A stretch of 64,000 nucleotides of DNA from Amycolatopsis australiensis (GTDB lineage: Bacteria; Actinomycetota; Actinomycetes; Mycobacteriales; Pseudonocardiaceae). The notes below the pieces were generated by a model, which was not told the origin of the DNA, did not search any database, and saw nothing but the letters and a program-made list of their open reading frames with translations. Location: contig NZ_FPJG01000006.1 in NCBI RefSeq assembly GCF_900119165.1, positions 9,051,763 to 9,115,762 on the forward strand. Direction: 5' to 3'. Numbering within the stretch: the first letter of the stretch is position 1; every line of letters begins with the position of its first letter. Below, piece by piece: positions 42,542 through 51,505 of this stretch. The translations under genes were made by a program, and so were the position numbers.

Positions 42542-43186
42542 TCAGCGGATAGCCACCGGAACGGCCGCCTCGGCCTTGGTCGTCGTCGGCAGCGTTGTCG
42601 TCGGTGCCTGCTGCTGGGGTACCGCCATCTGGGCCGGCAGCAGGTTCGCCGGCTGCGGGGCTCCTCCGCCCGTTTCCGGGGAACCGTCGCCGCTGTCCGC
42701 GCTCGTTCCCACCAGTGCCAGCGCGCTCAGCACCAGGCCCGAGACCACCACACCCGCGCCCTGGGCCGCTCGGCGCTTGAAGCGGCCGCCGCCCAGGAGG
42801 TTTTCCGACTGGCCCAGCGGGGCCGCTGATCCCAACGGGGCCACGCCGCCCAGCAGGCCCGCCACCCGCTCCGGGCGCTGGATCGCCACCAGCTGGCCGT
42901 CGGCCGTCACCGCCAGGTTGTCCGGGGCGCTCGGGAGCTCCGTGTGCTCCGGGATCGACTGCAGGCTCGCCAGGAACCCCGCCGACATCGAGGGCGCCGC
43001 CGCGCGGCGGATCGCCTCCATCGCCTGGCGCTGCGCGCGCACCTCCGCCGCGCACGCCTGGCAACGCGTGATGTGCGACGCCGCGCGCTCGCGGGCGCCG
43101 TGTGACAGCTCCCCGTCGACGAACGCCACCACGGCGTCCGGCAGCAAGTGCGACTCGGGGAGTCCCCAGCCTCGCGGTGCGGTCAT
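42542..43186 (-). CDS. rseA: zinc-type anti-sigma factor RseA (partner of SigE)
   Basis: A 214-residue protein. The N-terminal ZAS motif is H38-x3-C42-x2-C45 ([12 protein letters not shown]), the zinc module that holds ECF sigma factors. A linker leads to one membrane helix ([18 protein letters not shown]) and a short Thr/Pro/Gln-rich outer tail. Its ATG overlaps the sigE stop by four bases, the classic sigma/anti-sigma pairing, matching Rv1222. Release of SigE would come through zinc loss, phosphorylation or proteolysis; the sequence does not say which. Confidence 0.9.
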   Translation of the reverse strand: MTAPRGWGLPESHLLPDAVVAFVDGELSHGARERAASHITRCQACAAEVRAQRQAMEAIRRAAAPSMSAGFLASLQSIPEHTELPSAPDNLAVTADGQLVAIQRPERVAGLLGGVAPLGSAAPLGQSENLLGGGRFKRRAAQGAGVVVSGLVLSALALVGTSADSGDGSPETGGGAPQPANLLPAQMAVPQQQAPTTTLPTTTKAEAAVPVAIR

Positions 43187-43800
43187 ACCGACACCTTCAC
43201 AGACTCCGGTGCGTAGGCGCGCCGGCGCTCCAGCGAAGCGCGCAGCGCCTGACGCCCACGGTGGATCCGGCTGCGCACCGTGCCCAGCTTGACCCCGAGC
43301 GTCGCGCCGATCTCCTCGTACGAGAGCCCTTCCACGTCGCACAGCACCACCGCGGCGCGGAACTCCGGGGGCAGCTCGTCGAGCGCCGCCTGCAGGTCCG
43401 GGTCCAGGTGGGTGTCCGAGTAGACCTGCTCGGGGCTCGGGTCGTCGCCCACGATCCGGTCGGTGTCCTCCGGCAGGCCTTCCATCCGCACTCGCGAGCG
43501 GCGGCGGGCCATGTCCAGGAACAGGTTGGTGGTGATCCGGTGCAGCCAGCCCTCGAACGTGCCCGGCTTGTACGACGCCAGCGAGCGGAAGACCCGGATG
43601 AAGGTCTCCTGCGTCAGGTCCTCGGCGTCGTGCGTGTTGCCGGTCAGGCGGTAGGCGAGCCGGTACACGCGGTCGCCGTGCTCGCGCACGACCTCGTCCC
43701 AGGACGGCGGCGTCCAGGCCGCCTCGTCCAGGGTCACGGGCTGAGCCACGACGGCGTCGTCGGCAACGGCGTTCTGCATCGCGGGAGCAGGCACCTCCAT
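43183..43800 (-). CDS. sigE: ECF sigma factor SigE (envelope stress)
   Basis: A 205-residue ECF sigma factor from ATG 43800, with GGAG eight bases upstream. Region 2: [24 protein letters not shown] and [20 protein letters not shown]. Region 4: [41 protein letters not shown]. It corresponds to Rv1221 and heads the sigE-rseA operon. A longer frame to GTG 43824 lacks a ribosome site. A direct repeat resembling an MprA box lies 105-123 bases upstream. Confidence 0.92.
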   Translation of the reverse strand: MEVPAPAMQNAVADDAVVAQPVTLDEAAWTPPSWDEVVREHGDRVYRLAYRLTGNTHDAEDLTQETFIRVFRSLASYKPGTFEGWLHRITTNLFLDMARRRSRVRMEGLPEDTDRIVGDDPSPEQVYSDTHLDPDLQAALDELPPEFRAAVVLCDVEGLSYEEIGATLGVKLGTVRSRIHRGRQALRASLERRRAYAPESVKVSV

Positions 43801-43904
43801 CTGCGTTTCTCCTGTCTGCTCCACCCAACGCGGGTCGTCGGCACGGTGTTCCCGTGTTCGCGATCGAGTCTGTCCTGGCTCCTTATGGTTCTAGTGAGAC
43901 TGGA

Positions 43905-43923
43905 CTGAGAACTGCCTGAGAAC
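43905..43923 (-). promoter_or_regulatory. MprA-box-like direct repeat upstream of sigE
   Basis: On the minus strand two identical octamers GTTCTCAG are separated by three bases (GCA), a 19-bp site. This is the geometry described for MprA, the stress response regulator that controls sigE in M. tuberculosis. It lies in the gap between the divergent sigE and O-methyltransferase genes. Confidence 0.5.
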
Positions 43924-43988
43924 ATCTCGCCGGGTGCTTACCAGGGAGCCTGCGCGGATTTATCGACAACCAACGCTAACCTCCGTGC

Positions 43989-44633
43989 GTGAACACGCCC
44001 ACCCCTGCGGCCGCACCGGCCGATTCCGGGTTCGTCGACGGGTACCTGCCCGACGACGAGGTGCTGGCCGCGGCCCGGGCACGGGCCGAGGACCTGGGCT
44101 GCCACCCGCTGAGCGCCGGGGCGGGCGCCACCCTGCGCTTCCTGGCCGCGACGCTGTGCGCGAAGGCCGTCGTCGAGGTCGGCACGGGCGCGGGGGTGAG
44201 CGGGCTGTGCCTGCTGCGCGGCATGGCCCCCGACGGCGTCCTGACCTCGATCGACGTCGAGCCGGAGTACCAGCGGGCGGCGCGCGCGACGTTCCGCGAG
44301 GCCGGCTACCCGCCCGGCCGGACGCGGCTGATCATCGGCCGCGCGCTGGACGTGCTGCAGCGGCTCACCCCGGGCGGCTACGACCTGGTGTTCGTCGACT
44401 CCGCGCACATCGAGTACCCCGGCTGCTACGAGCTGGGCGTGTCGCTGCTGCGGCGCGGCGGGATCATCGCGTTCCACAACGTGCTGGCCGGCGGGCGGGT
44501 GATCGACCCGTCCCACCGTGACCCGGAGACGCTGGCGCTGCGCGAGGTGGCGCGCGCGTTCCGCGAGGACGACCGGCTGGTCCCGGCCCTGCTCCCGGTC
44601 GGCGGCGGGCTGCTGGTGGCCGCCGCCATCTGA
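43989..44633 (+). CDS. class I SAM-dependent O-methyltransferase (Rv1220c-like)
   Basis: A 214-residue methyltransferase of the catechol/caffeoyl-CoA type: VVEVGTGAGVSGL (motif I), LTSIDVEPEYQRAAR, and DLVFVDSAHIEYP (metal-binding region) followed by GGIIAFHNVLAGG. It is divergent from sigE exactly as Rv1220c is from Rv1221. The substrate is unknown; a small phenolic or lipid acceptor is possible. Confidence 0.9.
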   Translation: MNTPTPAAAPADSGFVDGYLPDDEVLAAARARAEDLGCHPLSAGAGATLRFLAATLCAKAVVEVGTGAGVSGLCLLRGMAPDGVLTSIDVEPEYQRAARATFREAGYPPGRTRLIIGRALDVLQRLTPGGYDLVFVDSAHIEYPGCYELGVSLLRRGGIIAFHNVLAGGRVIDPSHRDPETLALREVARAFREDDRLVPALLPVGGGLLVAAAI

Positions 44634-44634
44634 G

Positions 44635-45819
44635 TCAGCCGGCGACGAGCTCCCGGCGCCGCACCCGCGTCGTCGTCGCGGCGCCGACCGCCGCCGCCGC
44701 GAGCAGCAGCCAGACCGCGACCACCGCGATCAGCCACGGCCAGCCCGCGTGCCCGTAGACCCACGCGCCCGCCGCGCCGCCGACGCTGCTGCCCAGGTAG
44801 TACGTCGCCGTGTACGTGCCGCCGACCTGGCCGCGCGCGTCCTCCGGCGCGTCCGCGGCCGCCCAGCCGTTCGCGACCGCGTGGGCCGCGAAGAACGCGC
44901 AGGTCAGTACCAGGAAACCGGCGATCACCGCGGGCAGCGAGTCCGGCAGCGTCAGCGCCGCGCCGACCGCCGTCAGCAGCAGGGCGCCGATCAGCGCACG
45001 GCGGCGGCCGACCCGCGCGACCAGCCGTCCGGCCGCGGCCGACGACACCGAGCCCGTCGCGTAGGCGAGGAACACCAGCGACGCGACCGCCGGGGAAAGG
45101 TCCAGCGGGTCGCCGGTCAGGCGGAAGCCGGCGGCGTTGTAGAGCGCGACGAACGAGCCCATCGCGAGCAGCGCGACGGCGTACTGGGCCAGCAGCACCG
45201 GCTTGCTCACCGCGGTGACGAGCCCACGGGCCACGGCGCGCAGCCGGGCGTCACCGCGCGGCCGCGGGCTCGGCGGCAGCGTCACGACGGTGATCGCCGA
45301 GCACACCGCGCCCACGCCCGCGACGACGAACAGCGCGCCGCGCCAGCCGAGCGGCCCCGCGGTGAACCCGCTGGCCAGCCGGCCGAGCATGCCACCGATC
45401 GTGTTGCCCGCGATCATCGCGCCGACGGCGGCCGCGACCCCCGCGCGCCCGAGCCGTTCGGCCAGGTAGGCGGCCGCGACGCCCGGGAAGCCGGCGATCG
45501 CGGCCCCCTGCAGCGCACGCAGGACGAGCAGCGCCGGGTACGTCGGCATCAGCGGCAGGAGCAGGCCGAAAACGACCGACGCGATCACCGACGTGAGGAT
45601 CACCGGGCGGCGTCCGACGACTTCGGACAGGGCGGCGATCGGCAGGACGGCGACGGCGAGCGCGCCGGTCGCGACGCTGACGGCGAGCGCGGCCCCGCCG
45701 GGGTCGAGGTGGTACTGCGCGGCGAGCTGCGGCAGCACCGGCTGCGGCGCGTAGAGCAGGGCGAAGGAGGAGATCCCGGCCGCGGCGACGGCGGTCTTGA
45801 CTCGGCGCGTGGAGGTCAC
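44635..45819 (-). CDS. MFS transporter (12-TM, YnfM-like)
   Basis: A 394-residue protein from GTG 45819 with 12 hydrophobic segments: SSFALLYAPQPVLPQLAAQY opens the first helix, LSEVVGRRPVIL is the motif-A loop, and ARVGRRRALIGALLL repeats it in the second half. It is probably a drug or metabolite exporter. It is divergent from a LysR gene, which is its likely regulator. Its stop adjoins that of the methyltransferase. Confidence 0.88.
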   Translation of the reverse strand: MTSTRRVKTAVAAAGISSFALLYAPQPVLPQLAAQYHLDPGGAALAVSVATGALAVAVLPIAALSEVVGRRPVILTSVIASVVFGLLLPLMPTYPALLVLRALQGAAIAGFPGVAAAYLAERLGRAGVAAAVGAMIAGNTIGGMLGRLASGFTAGPLGWRGALFVVAGVGAVCSAITVVTLPPSPRPRGDARLRAVARGLVTAVSKPVLLAQYAVALLAMGSFVALYNAAGFRLTGDPLDLSPAVASLVFLAYATGSVSSAAAGRLVARVGRRRALIGALLLTAVGAALTLPDSLPAVIAGFLVLTCAFFAAHAVANGWAAADAPEDARGQVGGTYTATYYLGSSVGGAAGAWVYGHAGWPWLIAVVAVWLLLAAAAVGAATTTRVRRRELVAG

Positions 45820-45842
45820 GTCCTGAAAGTAAGTAGGGCTAA

Positions 45843-45860
45843 CCAATACGTCCAATGCGT
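45843..45860. promoter_or_regulatory. tandem 9-mer in the MFS-LysR promoter gap
   Basis: CCAATACGT and CCAATGCGT are directly adjacent in the 50-base gap between the divergent genes. LysR proteins usually use interrupted dyads, so this may be a half-site pair or chance. Confidence 0.3.
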
Positions 45861-45869
45861 TGACTTGAC

Positions 45870-46856
45870 ATGATTCATGCCGTGACGTATGACTCGCTGT
45901 CGGCGCAGGTCGCGCCACACCTGCCGCTGCTGGCGGCGCTGCGGAAGACGAGGAACATCACACGCGCGGCCGAGCTGCTGGGCGTCCCGCAGCCGACGGT
46001 GAGCCGGCGGCTGGCGGCGCTGGCGGACGCGCTGGGCGCGCCACTGACGGTGCCGGACGGCCGCGGCATCCGCCTGACCCGGGCGGCGGAGCTGCTGGCG
46101 GAGGCGGCCGAACGCGGTCTGGCGGCGCTCGAGACGGGCGTCCGGCTGGCGCGGGAGGAGGTGGCGCCCGAGTCGGGGCACGTGGTGCTGGGATTCCTGC
46201 ACCTGCTCGGGCGGTCACTGGTGCCGTCGCTGCTGGCGGGGTACCGGGCGCGGTACCCACGGGTGCGGTTCACGCTGGTCCAGGGGTCGCGGCAGGAGAT
46301 GGTCGACCGGCTGACGGACGGCGAGCTGGACCTGGCCTTGCTGGCCCCGCTGCCGTCGGTGCCGTCGCTGGTCTCGGCGGGCCTGGTGGACGAGGAGATC
46401 CTGCTGTCGGTCCCGGCCGGCCACCACTTGGCGGGACGGCGCTCGGTACGGGTGGCGGAGCTGGCGTCGGAGGAGTTCGTGCTGCTGGAGCAGGGCTACG
46501 GAGTCCGGACGCTGACGGACGAACTCTGCGCGGCGGCGGGTTTCACGCCGAAAATCGCGTTCGAGGGACAGGAATCGGACACGGTACGGGGCTTGGTGGC
46601 GGCGGGGCTCGGGGTGGCGTTGCTGCCGCGGTTCGGCCCCGGCAGCCCGGCGGGAGTGGCGGAGGTGCCGCTCTCGCCGCGGCCGTACCGGACGATCGGG
46701 CTGGTCTGGCGGGCGGACGAGCCGATGACCCCGGCGGTGACGGGCTTCCGCGACCACGTCCTGGCCACGACCGGCCGAAGTCAGGCCAGGGAGGCCGCCA
46801 GCTCCACCAAGGTGCGGGCCGCGAAGCCCGTCGCCCCGGGGACCACCTCGTCGTAG
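45870..46856 (+). CDS. LysR family transcriptional regulator
   Basis: A 328-residue LysR regulator. The helix-turn-helix is RNITRAAELLGVPQPTVSRRLAALAD near the N-terminus; the effector domain begins ESGHVVLGFLHLL and contains the usual GLGVALLPRF. The C-terminal 25 residues are translated from sequence that is also antisense to the end of pepA: the coding regions overlap by 76 bases. It is probably a regulator of the divergent MFS gene. Confidence 0.88.
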   Translation: MIHAVTYDSLSAQVAPHLPLLAALRKTRNITRAAELLGVPQPTVSRRLAALADALGAPLTVPDGRGIRLTRAAELLAEAAERGLAALETGVRLAREEVAPESGHVVLGFLHLLGRSLVPSLLAGYRARYPRVRFTLVQGSRQEMVDRLTDGELDLALLAPLPSVPSLVSAGLVDEEILLSVPAGHHLAGRRSVRVAELASEEFVLLEQGYGVRTLTDELCAAAGFTPKIAFEGQESDTVRGLVAAGLGVALLPRFGPGSPAGVAEVPLSPRPYRTIGLVWRADEPMTPAVTGFRDHVLATTGRSQAREAASSTKVRAAKPVAPGTTSS

Positions 46857-48235
46857 ATCTTCTCCGACCGCGCCGGGCCGGCGATGTCCAGGTGGGCCCA
46901 CGGCAGGCCCGACGTGAACTCCCGCAGGAACAACGCCGCCGTGATGCCGCCCGGGCCGCCCGGGGTCTGGCGGACGTCGCCGAACTCGCCGCGGACGTTC
47001 TCCGCGTAGTCCTCCACCAGCGGCATCCGCCACCACTTCTCGCCCACCCGGGCGCCCGCCTCGATCACCGACGCCGCCAGCGACGAGTCCGAGGCGAACA
47101 GGCCGCCCGTGCGCAGCCCCAGCGAGACCTTCATCGCGCCCGTCAGCGTTGCCGCGTCGACCACGTAGTCCGGGGAAAACCGGCGGATTCCGTACGCCAG
47201 TGCGTCCGCCAGGACCATCCGGCCCTCGGCGTCGGTGTTGCCGACCTCGGTCGTCTTGCCGCCGTAGTGGCGGACGATGTCGCCCGGCCGGTACGACGAT
47301 CCCGAGACGTGGTTCTCCGCGCACGGCACCAGCGCCGTCACCCGCACCGGCAGGCCCAGCGACGCGATCGCGCGGATCGCCGCGATCACCGCCGCGCCGC
47401 CCGCCATGTCCGTGCGCATCAGGTGCATGCCGTCGGCCGGCTTGATCGACAGGCCGCCCGTGTCGAACGTGATGCCCTTGCCCACCAGCAGCAGATGCCG
47501 GGAAGCGCCCTGGGGCCGGTACGCCAGCTCGACCAGCCGCGGCGGCCGCGCCGAGCCGCCGCCGACCGCCAGCACGCCGCCGAAACCCTGTGCCGCCAGC
47601 CACTTCTCGTCCCGGACCGTCACCTCGACGCGCGGACCGGCCACCCGGGCGGCGGTGTCCGCCAGCCACGCCGGCGTCTTCACGTTGGACGGCATGTTCG
47701 CCAGGTCGCGGGTCAGCGCGGTCGCGGCGGCCAGCGCGGAAGCACGCGAGACGACGTCGCCGAACGCCGTGTCGCCGGTCACCAGCCGGACCGTCCGCAC
47801 GGACGGCGAAGGATCCTCGCCGGTCACCTTGAACCGGTACCCGCCCAGGAGCAGTCCCAGCGCCAGCTCCGTCACGTGCTCGGCGGCCGCCTCCTCGGGC
47901 AGCACCAGCTGCACCGCGCGGAACGCCTTCCCGCCGTGGTCGACGTCATCGGCCAGCGCCGCGTTCACCGCCCGGACCAGCGCCGCGCCCGCCTTGCGGT
48001 ACTGCTTCGGCTCGCCGTCGCCGAGACCCGCGACCCAGCGGGCGCCGTCGTCCGGGACCGTCTGCACGTCGCCCGCCTTGCCGGTGATCCGGACACCGCC
48101 GATCTCCAGCGGCTCGGACTCGACGTCGTCGGCCGGCGCGGTCACCAGCCGGGCCGTCGGGGCGCCGCGGCGGAGGTCGCCCGCGACCTCGATGTCGAGC
48201 AGGCTCGTCGGAACGGGGGGTAGCGGATTACGCAC
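46781..48235 (-). CDS. pepA: leucyl aminopeptidase, M17 family
   Basis: A 484-residue M17 aminopeptidase from GTG 48235. The C-terminal catalytic domain has LVGKGITFDTGGLSIKP (metal-binding Lys and Asp), MRTDMAGGAAV and the family signature NTDAEGRMVLADAL. It is a dizinc enzyme removing N-terminal residues and participates in peptide turnover. The TTG at 48244 is an unlikely start. The 3' end overlaps the convergent lysR by 76 bases. Confidence 0.92.
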   Translation of the reverse strand: MRNPLPPVPTSLLDIEVAGDLRRGAPTARLVTAPADDVESEPLEIGGVRITGKAGDVQTVPDDGARWVAGLGDGEPKQYRKAGAALVRAVNAALADDVDHGGKAFRAVQLVLPEEAAAEHVTELALGLLLGGYRFKVTGEDPSPSVRTVRLVTGDTAFGDVVSRASALAAATALTRDLANMPSNVKTPAWLADTAARVAGPRVEVTVRDEKWLAAQGFGGVLAVGGGSARPPRLVELAYRPQGASRHLLLVGKGITFDTGGLSIKPADGMHLMRTDMAGGAAVIAAIRAIASLGLPVRVTALVPCAENHVSGSSYRPGDIVRHYGGKTTEVGNTDAEGRMVLADALAYGIRRFSPDYVVDAATLTGAMKVSLGLRTGGLFASDSSLAASVIEAGARVGEKWWRMPLVEDYAENVRGEFGDVRQTPGGPGGITAALFLREFTSGLPWAHLDIAGPARSEKIYDEVVPGATGFAARTLVELAASLA

Positions 48236-48325
48236 AGTGAGCAACCTTCGGGCGCAGAGGAACCGCGACCCCGGCCTCCGAAGGGAGACCGGGGTGCGAC
48301 GGAAGGACGGATCGAGGGGGTTCGG

Positions 48326-48493
48326 CTAGCCGGTGACCTCCGCCAGTGCGGCGCCGAGGTCCTTCGCTTCTTCCGCGGAGAGCTCGACGACGAGTCGCCC
48401 ACCACCCTCGAGCGGTACGCGCATCACGAGGCCCCGCCCCTCCTTAGTCACTTCGAGGGGACCATCTCCGGTCCGGGGCTTCATGGCCGCCAT
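48326..48493 (-). CDS. DUF3117 protein (Rv1211-like)
   Basis: A 55-residue protein: MAAMKPRTGDGPLEVTKEG, then RGLVMRVPLEGGGRLVVEL and SAEEAKDLGAAL. It is the complete DUF3117 family, highly conserved in Actinobacteria but without known function. A ribosome site GGAGGGAG precedes ATG 48493. It is upstream of pepA on the same strand, 90 bases away. A much longer open frame upstream is a composition artefact. Confidence 0.92.
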   Translation of the reverse strand: MAAMKPRTGDGPLEVTKEGRGLVMRVPLEGGGRLVVELSAEEAKDLGAALAEVTG

Positions 48494-48691
48494 AGCGTGC
48501 TCCCTCCGTCTCAACCGGCGCGCCCGGGTCGCGCTCGCGTGAAAGCCAGCCGGGTCTGGTGTCCATTGTCCCTCATCAGCGGCCGGGCGCATCAGCGGAG
48601 GGGATCTTTTGCCGCCGTATCGGTGCTGGTATGCGGCTCGCGCGAAGTGAAAGACTGGCGGGCGACCGATGGATCCGCGCAAGGAGAAGAC

Positions 48692-49486
48692 GTGACCACA
48701 TCCGACGTCCTGCTGGCCGCCGACGCCGACGGGGTGCGCACCCTCACCCTCAACCGGCCGCAGGCGTACAACTCGCTGACCGTGGAGCTGAAGGAAGCAC
48801 TGCTCGCGGCGCTGCGCGAGGCGGCGGACGACAAGGGAGTCCGCGCGGTCGTGCTCACCGGCTCCGGCAAGGCGTTCTGCGCCGGCCAGGACCTCAAGGA
48901 GCACGTGGGCCTGCTCCAGGCGGGTGACCCGGCCCCGCTACAGACCGTGAAAGAGCACTACAACCCGATCGTCAGGGCGATCGTCGGGATGCCGAAGCCG
49001 GTCATCGCGGCGATCAACGGCACCGCCGCCGGGGCCGGGGCCGCCTTCGCCTACGCGAGCGACCTGCGGATCGCCGCCGAGTCGTCGTCGTTCCTCATGG
49101 CGTTCGCCAACGTCGGGCTCGGCCCGGACTCGGGCGCGTCGTGGACGCTGCAGCGGCTGGTCGGCTACGGCCGGGCCGCCGAGCTGATGCTGCTGGCTCG
49201 GACCGTCGACGCGGCCGAGGCGCTGCGGCTGGGCCTGGTCGGCGAGGTCGTGCCGGACGAGGAGCTGCCGTCCCGCGCCCAGCAGGTCGCGGCGAAGCTC
49301 GCGAACGGGCCGACCGTGGCCTACGCCAAGATCAAGAGCGTGCTGAACCTCGCCGCGCAGTCGACGTTCGACGAGGCGCTCGAAGCCGAGGACGCCGCCC
49401 AAACCGCGCTCGGCGCGACCGCCGACCACACCGAGGCCGTCGAGGCCTTCGTCGGCAAGCGCAAGCCGGCCTTCCAGGGCAAGTGA
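48692..49486 (+). CDS. enoyl-CoA hydratase/isomerase family protein
   Basis: A 264-residue crotonase from GTG 48692, with AAGGAG five bases upstream. The oxyanion-hole motifs are GKAFCAGQDLKEH and INGTAAGAGAAFAYASDLRIAA. The GLGPDSGASWTLQRLVG region carries Asp where PaaG-type isomerases do, so isomerase activity is as likely as hydratase. It is monocistronic between divergent and convergent neighbours. Confidence 0.9.
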   Translation: MTTSDVLLAADADGVRTLTLNRPQAYNSLTVELKEALLAALREAADDKGVRAVVLTGSGKAFCAGQDLKEHVGLLQAGDPAPLQTVKEHYNPIVRAIVGMPKPVIAAINGTAAGAGAAFAYASDLRIAAESSSFLMAFANVGLGPDSGASWTLQRLVGYGRAAELMLLARTVDAAEALRLGLVGEVVPDEELPSRAQQVAAKLANGPTVAYAKIKSVLNLAAQSTFDEALEAEDAAQTALGATADHTEAVEAFVGKRKPAFQGK

Positions 49487-49505
49487 GCGAAGGCTGCTTC
49501 CGGGC

Positions 49506-50069
49506 TCAGCTCGCCCGGAAGCAGCCTTCGACGTGGTCGTCGACCATGCCGGTGGCCTGCATCAGCGCGTAGCACGTCGTCGGGCCGAGGAAGACGAAGC
49601 CGCGCTTCTTCAGTTCCTTCGCCATCGCCTTGGACTCATCGGTGATGGCCGGGACGTCGGCCATCGTCTTCGGACGCCGATGAGACGAGGGCGCGAACGA
49701 CCACAGCAGGTCGTCCAGCGGCACGTCCAGCGCGGCGATCGCCTGCGCGTTCCTGATCGCGGCCAGGATCTTCGCCCGGTTCCGCACGATCGAGGCGTCC
49801 TGCATCAGCCGCTCGACGTCGGCGTCGCCGAACTTCGCCACCTTCTCCGGCTTGAACCGCTTGAACGCCTTCCGGAAGCCCTCGCGCTTGCGCAGGATCG
49901 TGATCCACGACAGGCCGGACTGGAACGACTCGAGGCACAGCCGCTCGTACAGCTCGTCCTGGCCGTGGAGCGGCACGCCCCACTCCTTGTCGTGGTAGTC
50001 CACGTAGTCCGGGGTCGAATTGCCCCAGCTGCACCGCGCGACGCCGTCGGCGCCGAGAAGCTCACTCAT
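49506..50069 (-). CDS. tagA: DNA-3-methyladenine glycosylase I
   Basis: A 187-residue Tag-type glycosylase. It has the N-terminal zinc cysteine in ARCSWGNSTPDYVDYHDKEW, LCLESFQSGLSWITILRKRE, and the C-terminal CYALMQATGMVDDHVEGC supplying the other zinc ligands. It excises 3-methyladenine from alkylated DNA. ATG 50069 overlaps the stop of the SRPBCC gene by eight bases. It corresponds to Rv1210. Confidence 0.93.
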   Translation of the reverse strand: MSELLGADGVARCSWGNSTPDYVDYHDKEWGVPLHGQDELYERLCLESFQSGLSWITILRKREGFRKAFKRFKPEKVAKFGDADVERLMQDASIVRNRAKILAAIRNAQAIAALDVPLDDLLWSFAPSSHRRPKTMADVPAITDESKAMAKELKKRGFVFLGPTTCYALMQATGMVDDHVEGCFRAS

Positions 50070-50520
50070 CCCCACCCACCGAATAGTTCTCCGCGAACCG
50101 CGCGAACCGCCGCAGCGACTGGCGCACCCCCAGCGCGAACGCCGGCCGCACCAGCGGCCAGCCCAGCCTGCCCAGCGGACCGAACGGTAGCCGCAGGTGC
50201 TCGGCCCAGACGAACGTCGAGCGCGTCGCGCCCTTCGGCACCACCTGGAACACGCCCGTCCCCTGCACGAAGCTGCCGAGGTGGCGGACCGCGCACCGCA
50301 CCGGCGGCTCCCAGCTGGTGATCTCCATGGTGTCGGTGAAGCCGATCCCCGCGACGCCCGTGAACGCCGACAGCCGCGACCCGACGCTGCGGCCGTTGCC
50401 CGCGGTCACCTCGACCTCGGTGCCGAGCATCCACTCGCCCTGGCGGGTCCAGTCGGTCAGCGCGAGCCAGGTCGTCCCGGCGGGCGCGCCGACGTCGACC
50501 GAGAGGATCAGGTCCGTCAC
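50062..50520 (-). CDS. SRPBCC (START-like) family protein
   Basis: A 152-residue protein from GTG 50520. It has the polyketide-cyclase/Bet v1-like pattern: VDVGAPAGTTWLALTDWTRQGEWM at the start, beta strands in the middle, and a C-terminal helix QSLRRFARFAENY. It binds a hydrophobic ligand by family analogy; the ligand is unknown. It overlaps both its neighbours by a few bases within the operon. Confidence 0.85.
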   Translation of the reverse strand: MTDLILSVDVGAPAGTTWLALTDWTRQGEWMLGTEVEVTAGNGRSVGSRLSAFTGVAGIGFTDTMEITSWEPPVRCAVRHLGSFVQGTGVFQVVPKGATRSTFVWAEHLRLPFGPLGRLGWPLVRPAFALGVRQSLRRFARFAENYSVGGDE

Positions 50521-50840
50521 TGTGCGCCTTCGGACGAGCTTTCCCGCTCGCGTTCGCGCTGCTCCAGCTCGGCGACCCGGGCGCGCAGCCCGTCGAGCTC
50601 GGCGCCGAGCCGCCGCATCACCCAGTCCACTTCGGACATCTTGTAGCCGCGCAGCACCAGCTGGAAGCGGACGTCGGCCAGGTCGTCGCCGGTGATGTCC
50701 TCGGCGGGCAGCCGCGTCGGCGAGCTGCCGGGAGGCAGCGGGGCCAGTTCCTCACCCCGGCCGAACACCACGGCGGCCAGCAGGAACACCACGGCGGCCA
50801 CCAGCAGCATGACTACGAGGTAGATCAGCGCGGTCGTCAC
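50517..50840 (-). CDS. DivIVA-domain membrane-anchored small protein (Rv1209-like)
   Basis: A 107-residue protein from GTG 50840: one N-terminal membrane helix (LIYLVVMLLVAAVVFLLAAVVF), a linker, and a DivIVA-like motif FQLVLRGYKMSEVDWVMRRL followed by a short coiled coil. The RGY/VDWVL element is the conserved core of this family. It corresponds in position to Rv1209, next to tagA. It is translationally coupled to genes on both sides. Confidence 0.85.
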   Translation of the reverse strand: MTTALIYLVVMLLVAAVVFLLAAVVFGRGEELAPLPPGSSPTRLPAEDITGDDLADVRFQLVLRGYKMSEVDWVMRRLGAELDGLRARVAELEQRERERESSSEGAQ

Positions 50841-51505
50841 GCGACGATCGTGGCATACCCACCCCAGGATCGTCTCGCGAGCACGACGAGCCGGACCGAA
50901 AGCAGCACCCACGCGACCATCAGGAGCACGCACGGCACGCTCAGGAACAGCCGCGAGACGTCCACGAACCCGGTCGCGCCGATCAGCATCCCGACGGAAG
51001 CGAGGTTGACGCCGACCGCGAGCGCGATGAGGATGCCGCAGAACCGGGCCAGGCCGGTACCGTCCAGCCGGCGGCTCAGCCAGCGGATGCCGAACAGCGC
51101 GACCAGGCCGATGACCGGCACCACGAACACGGCGCCGTGCGCGGCGTGCGCGACGACCTTGTACCACTCCGGGGTCGGCGTCGAGAGCTTCGTCCACTCG
51201 CCGAAGGTGAGGATCCGGGCGTAGTCCCACGCAACCTGCATCAACGGGACGCCGATGACGAGCTTCCACAGCGTGCGGACGCCGCTGAGCATGCCCAGCT
51301 CGGCCTGGTAGCCGCGGGCGACGACGGCCGCCGGGCCGAAGTCGGCGACCGCGCGACGCTCGGCGTCCTCGTCGCTCCAGCCGCCCGCGCGGTAGGCGTC
51401 GGCGGCGTCGTGCAGGCCGTCGCGGGCCTCTTCCAGCAGGTCGGCCTTGAACTTCCCGCAGCCGTGCAGCCTGCGGTCGAGATCCCCCAGGTACTCCTCG
51501 ATCAT
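50837..51505 (-). CDS. HAAS/permease-prefix-type membrane protein paired with PadR
   Basis: A 222-residue protein. The N-terminal 60 residues (IEEYLGDLDRRLHGC, RDGLHDAADAYRAGG, DEDAERRAVADFGPAAVVARGYQ) form the HAAS-type helical domain that usually accompanies PadR regulators. Four hydrophobic segments follow. It overlaps the padR stop by four bases and the DivIVA gene start by four. The role is unknown; HAAS proteins are thought to act with PadR in signalling. Confidence 0.8.
   Translation of the reverse strand: MIEEYLGDLDRRLHGCGKFKADLLEEARDGLHDAADAYRAGGWSDEDAERRAVADFGPAAVVARGYQAELGMLSGVRTLWKLVIGVPLMQVAWDYARILTFGEWTKLSTPTPEWYKVVAHAAHGAVFVVPVIGLVALFGIRWLSRRLDGTGLARFCGILIALAVGVNLASVGMLIGATGFVDVSRLFLSVPCVLLMVAWVLLSVRLVVLARRSWGGYATIVA

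Noticed and set aside
42199..42552. 117-residue plus-strand frame upstream of rseA
   Set aside because: Arg/Pro/Thr-rich, overlaps the convergent rseA end, no ribosome site; treated as non-coding.
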